From JANXQG01 sp964615095 (GTDB lineage Bacteria > Planctomycetota > Planctomycetia > Pirellulales > Thermoguttaceae), in contig CAZTPX010000043.1 in the NCBI GenBank assembly GCA_964615095.1, positions 1 to 64,000 of the forward strand: a stretch of 64,000 bases of DNA. Reading direction: 5' to 3'. Numbering within the stretch: the stretch's first letter is position 1; every line of letters starts with the position of its first letter. Both the position numbers and the translations under genes were made by a program. The notes under the pieces are model-generated. The model was given only the letters and a program-made list of their open reading frames with translations, was not told the DNA's origin and ran no database searches. Shown here piece by piece: positions 34,301-41,528 of the stretch.

Positions 34301-37300
34301 TGCCGAGCCTGATTGGCAGGTCAAGAACCAGCTTGGCGGCATGCTGGCCGGCGTTCTGCAGGGCCATATCGACGTGGAGACCTGGCTAACATTCCTCCGT
34401 ACGCAGCTCAAAAACTCGTCGGAGGATGATCGCCCCGGCCATGTTCGGCAGCTTTTCAATGCCTTGCTGGGCCAGCCCTGGAAACAGGCCTATGAAGACG
34501 AGTGCTTTGGGTTGCTCGGGCAACTGGCCCCTGCCGATCAAGAGGCGGCGCAGCGGCTGGCGATCGAGGTCGCCGCGGTTTACCAAATGACCGATTCAAT
34601 GGTTCGTGCCCGTTTCCAATCCCGCATGCAGGCGGTCGCGCATCCTGAGAAACTCACGCGCACCGAGCTTCGTGCCAAGCAGGTGGAGAACCTCCGCCTG
34701 GCGCGGGAGGACTACGCCGACCGCTTGCGCAAGGAAATGGCTGCCCGTAATGGCCGGCTTGCGCAGTGGATCAACATCGAGCGGCTCTATCTGCACGTGC
34801 AAACCGGCCGCGATCTGGACAAGGCGGCCGAAGAATGTTTCCAAACATTGGTTCCTCTCCGCAGTAGGTCCTTTCTGCCGGAAAGGACCAATGTGCGCGA
34901 ACCTGCCGAGCAACCCGGAATTTCTCACACGGTTCCAAGCACATCAGTCCCTCTCGGCAAGAGGGACCTACACGAGCAGTTCGAACGCCTCGACAACCTC
35001 CTGCAGCACCGTTGCCTGACCACGCTCATGAACCTGGCCGCCCGCAAGGACGCCAAGCCAGCACTCGCCGAGCGGCTGTTGGCCTACTTGGAAGCTCGCG
35101 ACAAGGCAGCCGACGCGGAAGACACGCGTTGGAAGGCCCTTCAATATGAATTGCTTGTCGCGCTCGATCGCCCCAAGGACCTGATCAAGCGGCTGCAGGC
35201 CTGGATCGCCGCCGGCGATGCCGATAATGGCTGGCGCCTGATCCTGGGCTATTTGGAAGCCGAAGCGGGCCAGGTGCCCGCGGCCATCCGCCTGTTCGAG
35301 GCGGTCCGTGCCGCCGACGAGCTGCGCGCCGCCGACTACCGCACGCTGGCCGATTGGTACATGGCGGTCGGTCGTCGTGAGGCCTACGAGCGGGCACGCA
35401 TCGAGGCCTTCAAGGTGGCTGGCGAGGGGCAGATCAGCCAATGGCTCTACGGGAAATTACAGCCCTGGCAGAATAGCAACGCCGAGCAACCGCCGCCCCG
35501 CGAATTGGACGTGGAAGTCCTGTTCGGCTTTACCGCCTTGTTTGAGAAATCGAGCCAGCCGCAGGGCTATGTCTACCAACTCCGGCAGTTCTATGCTGCC
35601 ACGCACGATTTCCGCCTGCTGGCCGGGCTGGACGACGCGGTCCTCGGCCACACGGCGGGCCAGGTTTATCCCTTCCTGCAAGATTTGTCGGGTGTGTTGG
35701 CTGAGGTTCGCGACGAGGCCACGGCCGATTCGATCCTCGAATGCATCGCCGCCGCCCGACCGCGGGCCAAGACCGAGGTGGACCGCCGTGCCCTCGATCT
35801 CCTGGAAATGCTCGTCGAGCGCCGCGCGGCGGAACTTCAGAATCAGCCCGGGCCGCACGGTGAAAAGGCACTCGCCGCCCTGCGGCGGGCACGGAAGCGG
35901 CAATGGTCGGCCGGCGAACCGCGGCTCATGGCCGAGCTGCTGGCCTCGCTGGGCCATATCGCCCGGCAGCCGCTGGCCGATGAACAACTGGCCGAATTGG
36001 AAAGCATCCACCGTGACGCCCATCCCGGCACGATCGACCGGCTGAAGATCGGCGCGGCCCTGGCGCAGACCTATTGGGCCTATTCCCGCTTCGATCGGGC
36101 GATCGATCTGTTGAGCGAATCGCTGGATGAATACCAGGCGGCCTGCGGCGGCGTGCTGCCGGCGTCGGTCAACGGTGACGTCTGTACCTTGATCAACTAC
36201 CTGCAAGGCCGCGGGCAATTCGTCCGCGCCGAGAAGATCCTTCAATCGCAGATCAAGCACCCGGCCAATCGGCAGATCGAGCGCGGGCTCGTCCTGCAAC
36301 TCTACTGGCTCTACCATAACGCCATCCAGCGCGACGGTGAGGTGTCGCTGGGACACGGCGCGGAGCTTTATCGGGCCGTCGAAAAGAAGTTGCAAGCGGA
36401 CCTCGACACGTCCGATCAGAACTACCGCTACAACCTGGTCGATCGGTTGATCGGCCTCTATCAAATGGCCCACGATAAGTTCCCCTCGCCCTCCGGAAGA
36501 GGGGCGGATGTAGCTGAAGACGTTCGCCGCTTCGCCTTCAGCCGCCTGCCCGAAGTGCTCAAACATCAGAGCAACAGCTATACGGCGATGGTCGGGCGAA
36601 CGGCCGACGCGCTGCACGCGATCGTCGGCGCGCGCGACAGCCTGGCATTCCTCATTCGCCGTATCGAAACCGAGCCCACCTGGTTCCGGCTGAACAACCA
36701 GGACGGCTGGAGCCAATACGCCGATAAGCTTGGGCAGTTGCGGACCGAGGTCAAAGACCTGTGGGAGCTGGAGAAACCGCTGCTGGCGATCGTGCTTAAG
36801 GAACTCCGCCGCGATCTGCAATCCGGGGAACAGCGCAATCGGGTCACGTATGATAAACACAACAACAACAACCACAACGACTACTACTGGAGCGAGAAGG
36901 AGGCCGATTTCGCCCGTACCGCCGACGAGGTCTGGACAGAACGAAAACAGTCCGGCGCGGCATGCCAGTACATTGCCGATTATTTGTTCGCAGGGCTGGA
37001 CCATTACCAGCGAGCGATCGAGCTCCTCTTGGATGCCCATCGCCGCGGGGTGCTCGACGAAGGCGGGCAATCGAAGCTGGTCGGATTTCTGCGATTGCGA
37101 AGCCGCTTCGCCGAAACAATCCCCATTCTCGAGCCGCTGGTCAAACGCTGGCCGGACAACTTGCAGTATCGCGTCTGGCTCATGAACGCCTATTTTAAGA
37201 CTGGCAAACCCCAACAGCTTGCCGAGTTCCTGCAAGCCACTCACGCCTATTTTCATAAAGACGACCGCTGGGACGAGAACGCCATGGCCATGCTGGGCCG

Positions 37301-38213
37301 AAGCTGCCTGGAGAACGAAACTTACGGCAAAGCGGCCGATTATCTGCAAGAGGCGATTGCCCAGCATCAGCGCACCTCGCCGCGGCGGGGGATCGGCGAC
37401 GGCGTGCTCTCGGGCTATTACGGCGACCAGGCCCGGGCCTTTGCCGGCTTAAAGAAGACACCCGAAGCCGTCGACGCGGCCGCGGCTGCAGTGGTCGCCT
37501 GGGGACACGATGTCAATAACCGCAACAGCGCCCTGGAGTCTCTACGGGCCGTCTTGCGGGCTGCGCCCGACCTGGATGCCTACGTCGCGCAGCTCGACAA
37601 ACAGGCGGCCGAAACGCACGAGGAGAACCCTGTGTTACGAAAGACGATTGGCCAGGTCTATCGCGACAAAGGGCAGTTTGCCAAGGCCATCGCGCAACTA
37701 CTCATTGCCGCCGAGGTGCAGCCCAACGATGCGGAGACTTACCAGGCTCTGATTGCCTGTCACGATCGGCAGAACGATTTGTCGGGGGCCGTCGAGCAAC
37801 TCCTTGCCTGGCGGCAATTAGCGCCCCGCGACATCAAGCTGTATGAGGATCTGGGCAAGCGGCTGGACAAACTGCGCCAGCCCGCGGAGGCCGAGCGGGC
37901 CTATACGTCGATCGTCGAAGTCCTGCCCGCCGAGTCGGAAAGCCACCAGCTTTTGGCGGAGATTCGCCAGCGGCAGGATCGTTGGGCCGAGGCTGTCGAG
38001 CAATGGCGTCAAGTGGCGCGGATCCGCGCGCTGGAGCCGACCGGCCTGTTGGGTCTGGCCGCGGCCTTGATCCACGAGCGGCGCCTTGCGGAGGCGGGCG
38101 AAGTGGTGACACAACTCAAGCAGAAGACCTGGCCGGCGCGATTTGAAAACGGCCCGCTGAACATCCGCGGGAAGATTGGCGAGTTGGAGCAGAAGTTGCA
38201 TGAGCGGAAGTAG
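28341..38213 (+). CDS. giant membrane-anchored FecR-like/VIT/VWA/TPR-like protein
   Basis: A 3290-residue protein. Residues 1-70 are cytoplasmic, with an anti-sigma-like helical stretch; a membrane helix follows (about 72-95, ALAAATAATALIGAWLF). Residues 317-406 resemble FecR (RPGDLLLTDPRGANAASVRL). A VIT domain (about 433-603, TIEESFVNHTPAQLEGTFFF) precedes a VWA domain (about 680-873) with the MIDAS DTSAS. A Gly/Ser linker (GGFGGGMGGGGGYP) follows, then about 1700 residues of TPR-like helical repeats (WPDNLQYRVWLMNAYFKTGK). Four palindromic repeats are inserted in frame. The 3-nt gap to the ECF gene suggests a linked signalling pair. No catalytic domain is seen. Confidence 0.82.
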   Translation: MDNEPRADDLPDQAELSGSLREALEQIRRQTPSAAMLVRVLQRAGQIAAMPQDSPATLSLDRDLPSPRRHRMFTFAFRALAAATAATALIGAWLFNQISTTASGATAADLGVVLTKTSAAESLELKLTRDGKSGEVWVHGRKLRQNLPDGAYRIARDGKSWLVDEKANRASSQPSSLFRGEAGAVDLLALLNPPLDSSDDKRKQLLTTRPVEHTTRDGHEVAIYRWETAGPDGTLRIDAVVDAKTQLLQSIESLRVRGERTEPICKLAVIARDKRVDDDLFVVGDTLTEDGRIGKLTDAQGLVAIRPVMYDRFSPVTERMPVRPGDLLLTDPRGANAASVRLVSQAEVVIGPGSTVELVSPKEIRIAAGEIKIKGEGKSPLELVGPDGKKITVAGTQIYRADRQALVKLDKPSRWLLSYEGKLSGDSIGSLLAKIDGRDVPLTVGYHKVTVDIRDQIARTTIEESFVNHTPAQLEGTFFFPLPQDASIAGFGMWIGDKLVEADIVEKQKAREIYETILRERRDPGLLEWSGGNIFKARVFPIPAQAEKRITITYTQVLPVRDNTYRYQYALQSELLKQHPLRQLEIDVKIDSARPLQAVSSPTHTTRNALTAHAAHVEFSAKEYTPTQDFETLVELQGQQSEVVLIPHRRGDDGYFMLQVTPPATAGGVDQMQSDLLPNGEPIDLLLLADTSASMDAPSRQRQAELIAALLTALTPKDRFNLATCDVDCQWVFARPAVADTKNIELARQKLAVRRSLGWTDLDKAVQSALVQCGPKTQVVYVGDGIVTTGDADPAAFVKRLRRITEGRPGTFHAVAVSSSYEPSVLKAIAAIGGGSFRQVSGSHGLATVAKELLGEITQPALRDMKIEFRGLQTARVYPDPLPNLPRGMQQIVLGRYQPCGAGVSPAKEQSCEVIVSGTLDGKPVKYSAKVSLPSPSGRGAGGEGEGNSFIPRLWARMYLDCLLEQGGSKAIKDEIIALSEEYHIITPYTSLLVLETDADRERFGVKRRFQMRDGEKFFAKGRENANWELIQQQMKRAGAWRLGLRTQILRQLSRLGRDVPVPQPAPAYGLAHGMMGGFGGGMGGGGGYPSSSSVLYVSGAMGGFGGYPSSSTPLYSDVTRFGVNGVASDSYVLGDLSRSSVDGDMGLGVNTLAGMRERGADAVVYDPASTPNFCPPSSGVPKPACCVPPSPLPDAAASSEDQSVLAPATLQQEGQWDADQVTDLETQGSSGEALTKTVDVPDDGNRGLSEKSREIEASLGFQSPLAGEPPYSNQPAYDFAAGFPRGDADNLHSPFVISVIPVESPAMPADNYFRDPYARRGVDYSWFNNLFGSLPPAPTKPREPRQPWPAEARAIARSLLRNEQLTGVKTGLRIESRTEVFDPRWNELTDRSQTRAIVAPNGWLTVATNDSAETILAWADRHERGRLSEAVLLGRVRASKPADLQQSPLDLGEGTIQPLDAAYAGYSVQQKSDGPNRTLLVLKEPSLPRYEVRVLVDTARHVILKTENVTAGKINSAITYSDFIEVGGAWYAGRMETVGADGRRDSITTQKFAVLAAGQFDRLWQQDMAVRDRVQLLREPLPRLIDAKQALAAGKAAFEDQMVMLLHFQATQQWDRVLGHLVEAEKLSDKPGMRWVRMVVLPLARKAEEAKKRFLEEAESLAKQPKPPAGGDELYLANNYLLGPNNLGLEANEQLHLLDVLRPVYERQPAYVLAMKRWSESRCTRLQQSGQSQAVLALRKQLAADYPHDYNLQQQYARALADGGDYPAAYAWLDRVLAVEKRPPYDEVYLCIDCYAEMLRQEGRYEDLVEYLGTWVKRNAALQGVYSEYLSALVYSDHLKQADELVAQWIRDALQAAAAAPDGEIPDDVDARLKAAVSQALGEGYNLNTNRIDPQWVKPLADAAIALARHPAAGTVADEIMNQENFHQSDECRRVRKVALRMLLDEMSKLPVDQAQRLLNWISVNDPAVEKEAWRKLATGLRSRWDAEPDWQVKNQLGGMLAGVLQGHIDVETWLTFLRTQLKNSSEDDRPGHVRQLFNALLGQPWKQAYEDECFGLLGQLAPADQEAAQRLAIEVAAVYQMTDSMVRARFQSRMQAVAHPEKLTRTELRAKQVENLRLAREDYADRLRKEMAARNGRLAQWINIERLYLHVQTGRDLDKAAEECFQTLVPLRSRSFLPERTNVREPAEQPGISHTVPSTSVPLGKRDLHEQFERLDNLLQHRCLTTLMNLAARKDAKPALAERLLAYLEARDKAADAEDTRWKALQYELLVALDRPKDLIKRLQAWIAAGDADNGWRLILGYLEAEAGQVPAAIRLFEAVRAADELRAADYRTLADWYMAVGRREAYERARIEAFKVAGEGQISQWLYGKLQPWQNSNAEQPPPRELDVEVLFGFTALFEKSSQPQGYVYQLRQFYAATHDFRLLAGLDDAVLGHTAGQVYPFLQDLSGVLAEVRDEATADSILECIAAARPRAKTEVDRRALDLLEMLVERRAAELQNQPGPHGEKALAALRRARKRQWSAGEPRLMAELLASLGHIARQPLADEQLAELESIHRDAHPGTIDRLKIGAALAQTYWAYSRFDRAIDLLSESLDEYQAACGGVLPASVNGDVCTLINYLQGRGQFVRAEKILQSQIKHPANRQIERGLVLQLYWLYHNAIQRDGEVSLGHGAELYRAVEKKLQADLDTSDQNYRYNLVDRLIGLYQMAHDKFPSPSGRGADVAEDVRRFAFSRLPEVLKHQSNSYTAMVGRTADALHAIVGARDSLAFLIRRIETEPTWFRLNNQDGWSQYADKLGQLRTEVKDLWELEKPLLAIVLKELRRDLQSGEQRNRVTYDKHNNNNHNDYYWSEKEADFARTADEVWTERKQSGAACQYIADYLFAGLDHYQRAIELLLDAHRRGVLDEGGQSKLVGFLRLRSRFAETIPILEPLVKRWPDNLQYRVWLMNAYFKTGKPQQLAEFLQATHAYFHKDDRWDENAMAMLGRSCLENETYGKAADYLQEAIAQHQRTSPRRGIGDGVLSGYYGDQARAFAGLKKTPEAVDAAAAAVVAWGHDVNNRNSALESLRAVLRAAPDLDAYVAQLDKQAAETHEENPVLRKTIGQVYRDKGQFAKAIAQLLIAAEVQPNDAETYQALIACHDRQNDLSGAVEQLLAWRQLAPRDIKLYEDLGKRLDKLRQPAEAERAYTSIVEVLPAESESHQLLAEIRQRQDRWAEAVEQWRQVARIRALEPTGLLGLAAALIHERRLAEAGEVVTQLKQKTWPARFENGPLNIRGKIGELEQKLHERK
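31035..31065. repeat. in-frame palindrome inside the giant gene (1)
   Basis: CCTTG and GCAGGCG pair with CGCCTGC and CAAGG around a TCT loop. It encodes CGAGVSPAKEQ, a peptide typical of repeat-derived insertions, between the VWA domain and the following helical part. Confidence 0.7.
31135..31174. repeat. in-frame palindrome inside the giant gene (2)
   Basis: CCCCTCTCCC pairs with GGGAGAGGGG across a TC loop, with outer CCCTC and GGGTGAGGG extensions. It encodes SLPSPSGRGAGGEGEG. The same DNA family, in the same frame, appears at 36482. Confidence 0.8.
34864..34971. repeat. in-frame double-hairpin element inside the giant gene (3)
   Basis: The 108-bp unit has outer inverted arms: GTAGGTCC at the left and GGACCTAC at the right are perfect complements. 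Each arm also folds into its own hairpin (TCCTTTCTGCCGGAAAGGA and TCCCTCTCGGCAAGAGGGA). The arms are imperfect copies of each other. It is a whole number of codons (36), so the reading frame is kept; it encodes a Pro/Ser/Arg-rich peptide between helical repeats. Confidence 0.8.
36482..36504. repeat. in-frame palindrome inside the giant gene (4)
   Basis: CCCCTC pairs with GAGGGG around a CCTCCGG-containing loop; a degenerate copy of the 31135 element. It encodes PSPSGRGA, as the other copy does. Confidence 0.7.
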
Positions 38214-38302
38214 TGTTGTGCCGTCTCGCTCCTCCGCGCGGATTCGGTTATACTGACCGGAACCTTGCGCAAATCCCCACATTCATCTTCAGGAGCCTTG
38301 CC

Positions 38303-39151
38303 ATGATCCAGATTGGAATCCATACCGACAACTGGCGGCCGTTGAGCCGGAGTTTTGAGACCGCCTGCGAAAAAATCGCCGCCTTGGGCGTGCGGCACAT
38401 CGAGTTCGCCGTGATCCACGGCCAGAACTTCCTCCAGGCCCTGGGCTACGATCCGGGCATTTCGCTGCAGGCCAATCCCCGGGCACTGCGGAAGTACCTG
38501 GAAAAGCTCGGCCTGGCGGTCTCACAGATCGACGGCTCCTACCCGATGATGGGTCCCAACGGCTCGGCCTTCGGCGTGCAGTACGTGCAGCAGTCGATCC
38601 GCTTCGCCGCCGAACTGGACTGCCCCATGGTCGACACGGTCGACGGGGCCTTCGAGACGCCAGGCCTCTCGTTCGAGGAGGTCTTCCGCGTCACCTGCGA
38701 CAACTATCGGCAGTGCCTCTCCTGGGCCGAGGACTACGGCGTGATCATCAATGTCGAGACCCACGGCCCTTATACGAGCAACCTGGAATTCATGACGCGG
38801 CTCTTCGAGCATTTCAACTCGCCCTACCTCCGCTTCAATTTCGATACGGGCAACACGTTTATCGCAGGCAAGGACCCGCTGGAATTCTGCAAGGCCCTGC
38901 GCAAGTACCTCTCGCACTGCCACATCAAGGACGTCTCGCCCGCGCTGGCTGCCGCCGCCCGCGGCGAGGAGACCGGCATCGGCTCGTCGGAAGTGCCCGT
39001 GGGCGGCGGGGTGAATGCCGAGAACATCAAGGCCGTGATCCGCTACCTGAACGCAACCGGTTGGGACGGCGCGGTCTCGATCGAGTGCCACGGCTCCGAC
39101 GAGAACACCCGCCAGAGCCTGGACTTCATGCGGCAGATCGTGTGCGCGTGA
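38303..39151 (+). CDS. sugar phosphate isomerase/epimerase (xylose isomerase-like TIM barrel)
   Basis: A 282-residue AP-endonuclease-2/xylose-isomerase-like TIM barrel: IGIHTDNWRPLSRSFETACE, then LGVRHIEFAVIHGQNFLQAL, metal-ligand segments INVETHGPYTSN (Glu) and FNFDTGNTFIAG (Asp), HCHIKDVSPALAAAARGEE (His/Asp) and VSIECHGSDENT (Glu). The metal-binding residues appear intact. Planctomycetes have many paralogues that act on sugars such as inosose or tagatose; the substrate cannot be predicted. Start 38303 has AGGAG 7 nt upstream. It is convergent with the Gfo/Idh/MocA gene at 39278. Confidence 0.86.
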   Translation: MIQIGIHTDNWRPLSRSFETACEKIAALGVRHIEFAVIHGQNFLQALGYDPGISLQANPRALRKYLEKLGLAVSQIDGSYPMMGPNGSAFGVQYVQQSIRFAAELDCPMVDTVDGAFETPGLSFEEVFRVTCDNYRQCLSWAEDYGVIINVETHGPYTSNLEFMTRLFEHFNSPYLRFNFDTGNTFIAGKDPLEFCKALRKYLSHCHIKDVSPALAAAARGEETGIGSSEVPVGGGVNAENIKAVIRYLNATGWDGAVSIECHGSDENTRQSLDFMRQIVCA

Positions 39152-39161
39152 TCGTCGAGCC

Positions 39162-39264
39162 GTAGGGTGGGACCAGACCGCGTAGCGGGCGCAGGCCCAC
39201 CAAGAGCGAGTGGACACCAAAATATGGTGGGCCGGCGCTCGCAAGCTCGCTGGTCCCACCCTAC
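39162..39264. repeat. cruciform-forming dispersed repeat
   Basis: GTAGGGTGGGACCAG (39162-39176) is the perfect inverse complement of CTGGTCCCACCCTAC (39250-39264). Inside, GCAGGCCCACCA pairs with TGGTGGGCCGGC. It sits between two convergent genes. No T-run, so it is not a simple terminator. Confidence 0.85.
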
Positions 39265-39277
39265 GGGCTTCGCGTGA

Positions 39278-40516
39278 TCACACTTTCAGTCCGCTCAGGT
39301 CGAACTGGGATTCCTTGTTCTCCTTGAGAAGTTCGTCCATGGTCAGCGTACTGCGGCGGAGGGCCGCCTCGCGGCCGAGCACACAGGTCAACACGTCATC
39401 GACGGCGTTGACTACGGTAGGATTGTCGCATCGCCCGCGAACGATGTTCTCGTAGAACGTGGCGATGTTTCGGATGGCGCCCTGGTCGTACAGGCTCTCG
39501 ACATTGTGGGCGCCGTAGTGCTTGGGACCGCCGTGCAAATAGGACTTGCCGCGGTAATTGACCGTGGCCGTGGCCAACTCGCCATAGGCCCGCAAGCCCA
39601 ACGCCCAATCCTCCTGGTTGCTCAGCGACTGGCCGATGTGCGTCCAGACCAGGCCGTCGTCGAACTCGTAGGTCAGATGATAGACCTCGCGGTAGTCGTC
39701 GCGGGGCTTCTGGCGGCAAAGCCGCGCGCAGCCGATGGCCCGCACGGGCCGCCGTGCGACCAGCCAGAGCACGGCGTTGATGATGTGGATGTTGTTCTCC
39801 ACGATCACGTCGCCCGATAGGGCTATGGTGCTCAGCCAGCGGCCGGAGCGCAGGCGGTCCTCGTTGTTGGCCACCGGCGGTTCGCCCCAGGGTGGCGAGA
39901 TGCCGGTGCTCTCGATATGCATCAGGCGGCCCAGCCCACCCTCGTGGACCCGCTGCACGACCTCGATATTCACGGGGTCCGTGGCCATCTGGTAGTCGAC
40001 CAGGTAGCAAAGCTTCTTCTGGGTCGCCAGTTTGCCTGTCTCAAGAACGGACAGCGCTCGCGGCACGTCAACCGCCACCGGCTTGGCCGCGTAGACGTGG
40101 CAGCCGGCCTCGATTGCCGCGCGGGCGTGCTGGCCGTGGAAGCGGGGCACGTTGACCACGGCCACGGCCTCGACGCCGCTGTCGATCAGGCGTTTGTGCC
40201 CCGCCAGACCCGAGAAGCGGCGCTTCTTATCGACACCCAGGCGCTCGCCGGTCTGCTGCGCCGAGGCCTCGAAATAATCCGCAACGCCGTAGAGTTCGTA
40301 GCCGCCGTGCTTCTGGAAGAGATCGGCCAGCCACGGCCCGCGGCCCCCGCACCCGATAAGGCCCAGCTTGATCTTGCGCGCGAATTGCGGCTTGGGTCCG
40401 CCGGCGGAGGTCTCGGCTGCGCCGGCGAACGAGGCGTTCAAGAGCGTTGCCGACGTGCCGGCAGCCAGCGCGCCGCCCAGGAAGTGGCGACGCGAACAAC
40501 GGGCCTGGTTGGTCAT
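39278..40516 (-). CDS. TAT-exported Gfo/Idh/MocA family oxidoreductase
   Basis: A 412-residue protein. A twin-arginine signal (CSRRHFLGGALAAGTSATLL) precedes a Rossmann domain with GLIGCGGRGPWLADLFQKHG and the dinucleotide loop. The AAKPVAVDVPRALSV segment matches the conserved EKP-like catalytic Lys region, with AAKPVA here. The C-terminal alpha/beta domain starts near HIESTGISPPWGEPPVANNE. Planctomycetes export many of these with TAT signals; the sugar substrate is unknown. Its neighbour is a sugar isomerase/epimerase. Confidence 0.9.
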   Translation of the reverse strand: MTNQARCSRRHFLGGALAAGTSATLLNASFAGAAETSAGGPKPQFARKIKLGLIGCGGRGPWLADLFQKHGGYELYGVADYFEASAQQTGERLGVDKKRRFSGLAGHKRLIDSGVEAVAVVNVPRFHGQHARAAIEAGCHVYAAKPVAVDVPRALSVLETGKLATQKKLCYLVDYQMATDPVNIEVVQRVHEGGLGRLMHIESTGISPPWGEPPVANNEDRLRSGRWLSTIALSGDVIVENNIHIINAVLWLVARRPVRAIGCARLCRQKPRDDYREVYHLTYEFDDGLVWTHIGQSLSNQEDWALGLRAYGELATATVNYRGKSYLHGGPKHYGAHNVESLYDQGAIRNIATFYENIVRGRCDNPTVVNAVDDVLTCVLGREAALRRSTLTMDELLKENKESQFDLSGLKV

Positions 40517-40595
40517 GGGAGTTCCTCGCGAATGAGTTGCAGGGTAACGGGGCTAGCATCATTTTGCATGGACGGCGCGGGGAAGTCAAGCGCGG

Positions 40596-41336
40596 CTACT
40601 TTGCGAAGGGCCGCGTTACCCGGCCGCCCCAGTTCGCGCCGATGCGGGCCGGCTCGGATTCGAGATGATAGACGAACACGCCGGGCAACAGAATCCGCCG
40701 GACAGCCGGCCACTGCAAGGCAAACAAGACGTCCGAATGCTCCGCCGATCCTTGTGAGAAGTGATAGCGCTTGCGCTGCCGCGAGTGCCACAACTGGAAG
40801 TAGCCGATGGGACAATAGCCGTACTCGTTGTGCAGCAGCCGCGAACCGAGCCGCGCCGCCGCCGGGCAGACCAGATAGCGATGGTGATACTGCCGCTGGT
40901 AGGCGGGTGACTGCTTGAGCCTTTCCCAGTTTGCCCGGCCGACGACGTTCATGCGGTCGGCCCCGTACAGGCACTCCTCGTCCAGCCGGCTCTTGTTGAG
41001 AACGAAGCGCAGGCGGTCGGGCAGCACGATGTCGGCGTCGAGGTGCAGCAGCCAGCCGCGATTTCGTAGGTGGGCCAGCCCCAGGTTGATCATGAGGCCC
41101 TTGTTGAAACGGTCCAAGGGGTCCTCGCGATGCATGTCGCTCTTCACGCAGATCACGCCGTGCCGCTCGCAGACCGCTTGCGTGGCCTTGTCGTCGCAGG
41201 CCGTGACGACGGCGAACTCGTCGAAATGGTCGAGGTTCCGGCAGAGCGTTTCCTCGAGAAAATCGGCGTAGTTCACGCAGACCGTGAGGCCTTCCAGATA
41301 CATTCCGTGGCCGACAGTTGGGATTCCGTGGTACAT
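40596..41336 (-). CDS. GT2-like glycosyltransferase
   Basis: A 246-residue protein with a GT-A-like pattern: VCVNYADFLEETLCRNLDHF, then DEFAVVTACDDKATQAVCER, and the metal-binding segment GWLLHLDADIVLPDRL (HLDAD, a DxD). The C-terminal third has Tyr/His-rich sequence (YQRQYHHRYLVCPAAARLGS). It lacks a membrane helix. It is encoded just outside the capsid cluster, on the same strand as the peptidase and sigma genes of that cluster, separated by a palindromic gap. It could modify surface or virion glycans, or be a host enzyme. Confidence 0.7.
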   Translation of the reverse strand: MYHGIPTVGHGMYLEGLTVCVNYADFLEETLCRNLDHFDEFAVVTACDDKATQAVCERHGVICVKSDMHREDPLDRFNKGLMINLGLAHLRNRGWLLHLDADIVLPDRLRFVLNKSRLDEECLYGADRMNVVGRANWERLKQSPAYQRQYHHRYLVCPAAARLGSRLLHNEYGYCPIGYFQLWHSRQRKRYHFSQGSAEHSDVLFALQWPAVRRILLPGVFVYHLESEPARIGANWGGRVTRPFAK

Positions 41337-41377
41337 GAGTGGCTCCTTAAGAAGAAAATGCGTTGGAAAGTTTTTTG

Positions 41378-41504
41378 CAGAAAAATGGAAGAAAGGAAAA
41401 TGGGGGAAAGGAAGATGGAAAAGGGGAAGTAAAGGTGAGGAAGAGTCATCTTATTGAATTCTCCAAACTCTTCTTTCCCCATCTTTCTTCCCCCATATTT
41501 CTGT
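41378..41504. repeat. polypurine/polypyrimidine inverted repeat
   Basis: The left half is purine-rich (CAGAAAAATGGAAG, GGGGGAAAGGAAGATGG, AAAAGGGG) and the right half is pyrimidine-rich (CTTTCCCC, CATCTTTCTTCCCCC, ATATTTCTG), giving long imperfect pairing. Similar polypurine/polypyrimidine repeats occur at 51709 and 55100. Confidence 0.6.
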
Positions 41505-41528
41505 CCGAAGATCGGCTATAAGCGACTA

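Noticed and set aside
35457..37367. 636-codon minus-strand ORF inside the giant gene
   Set aside because: It is antisense to the helical repeat region, with shadow composition from GC-rich codons, and has no known motif.
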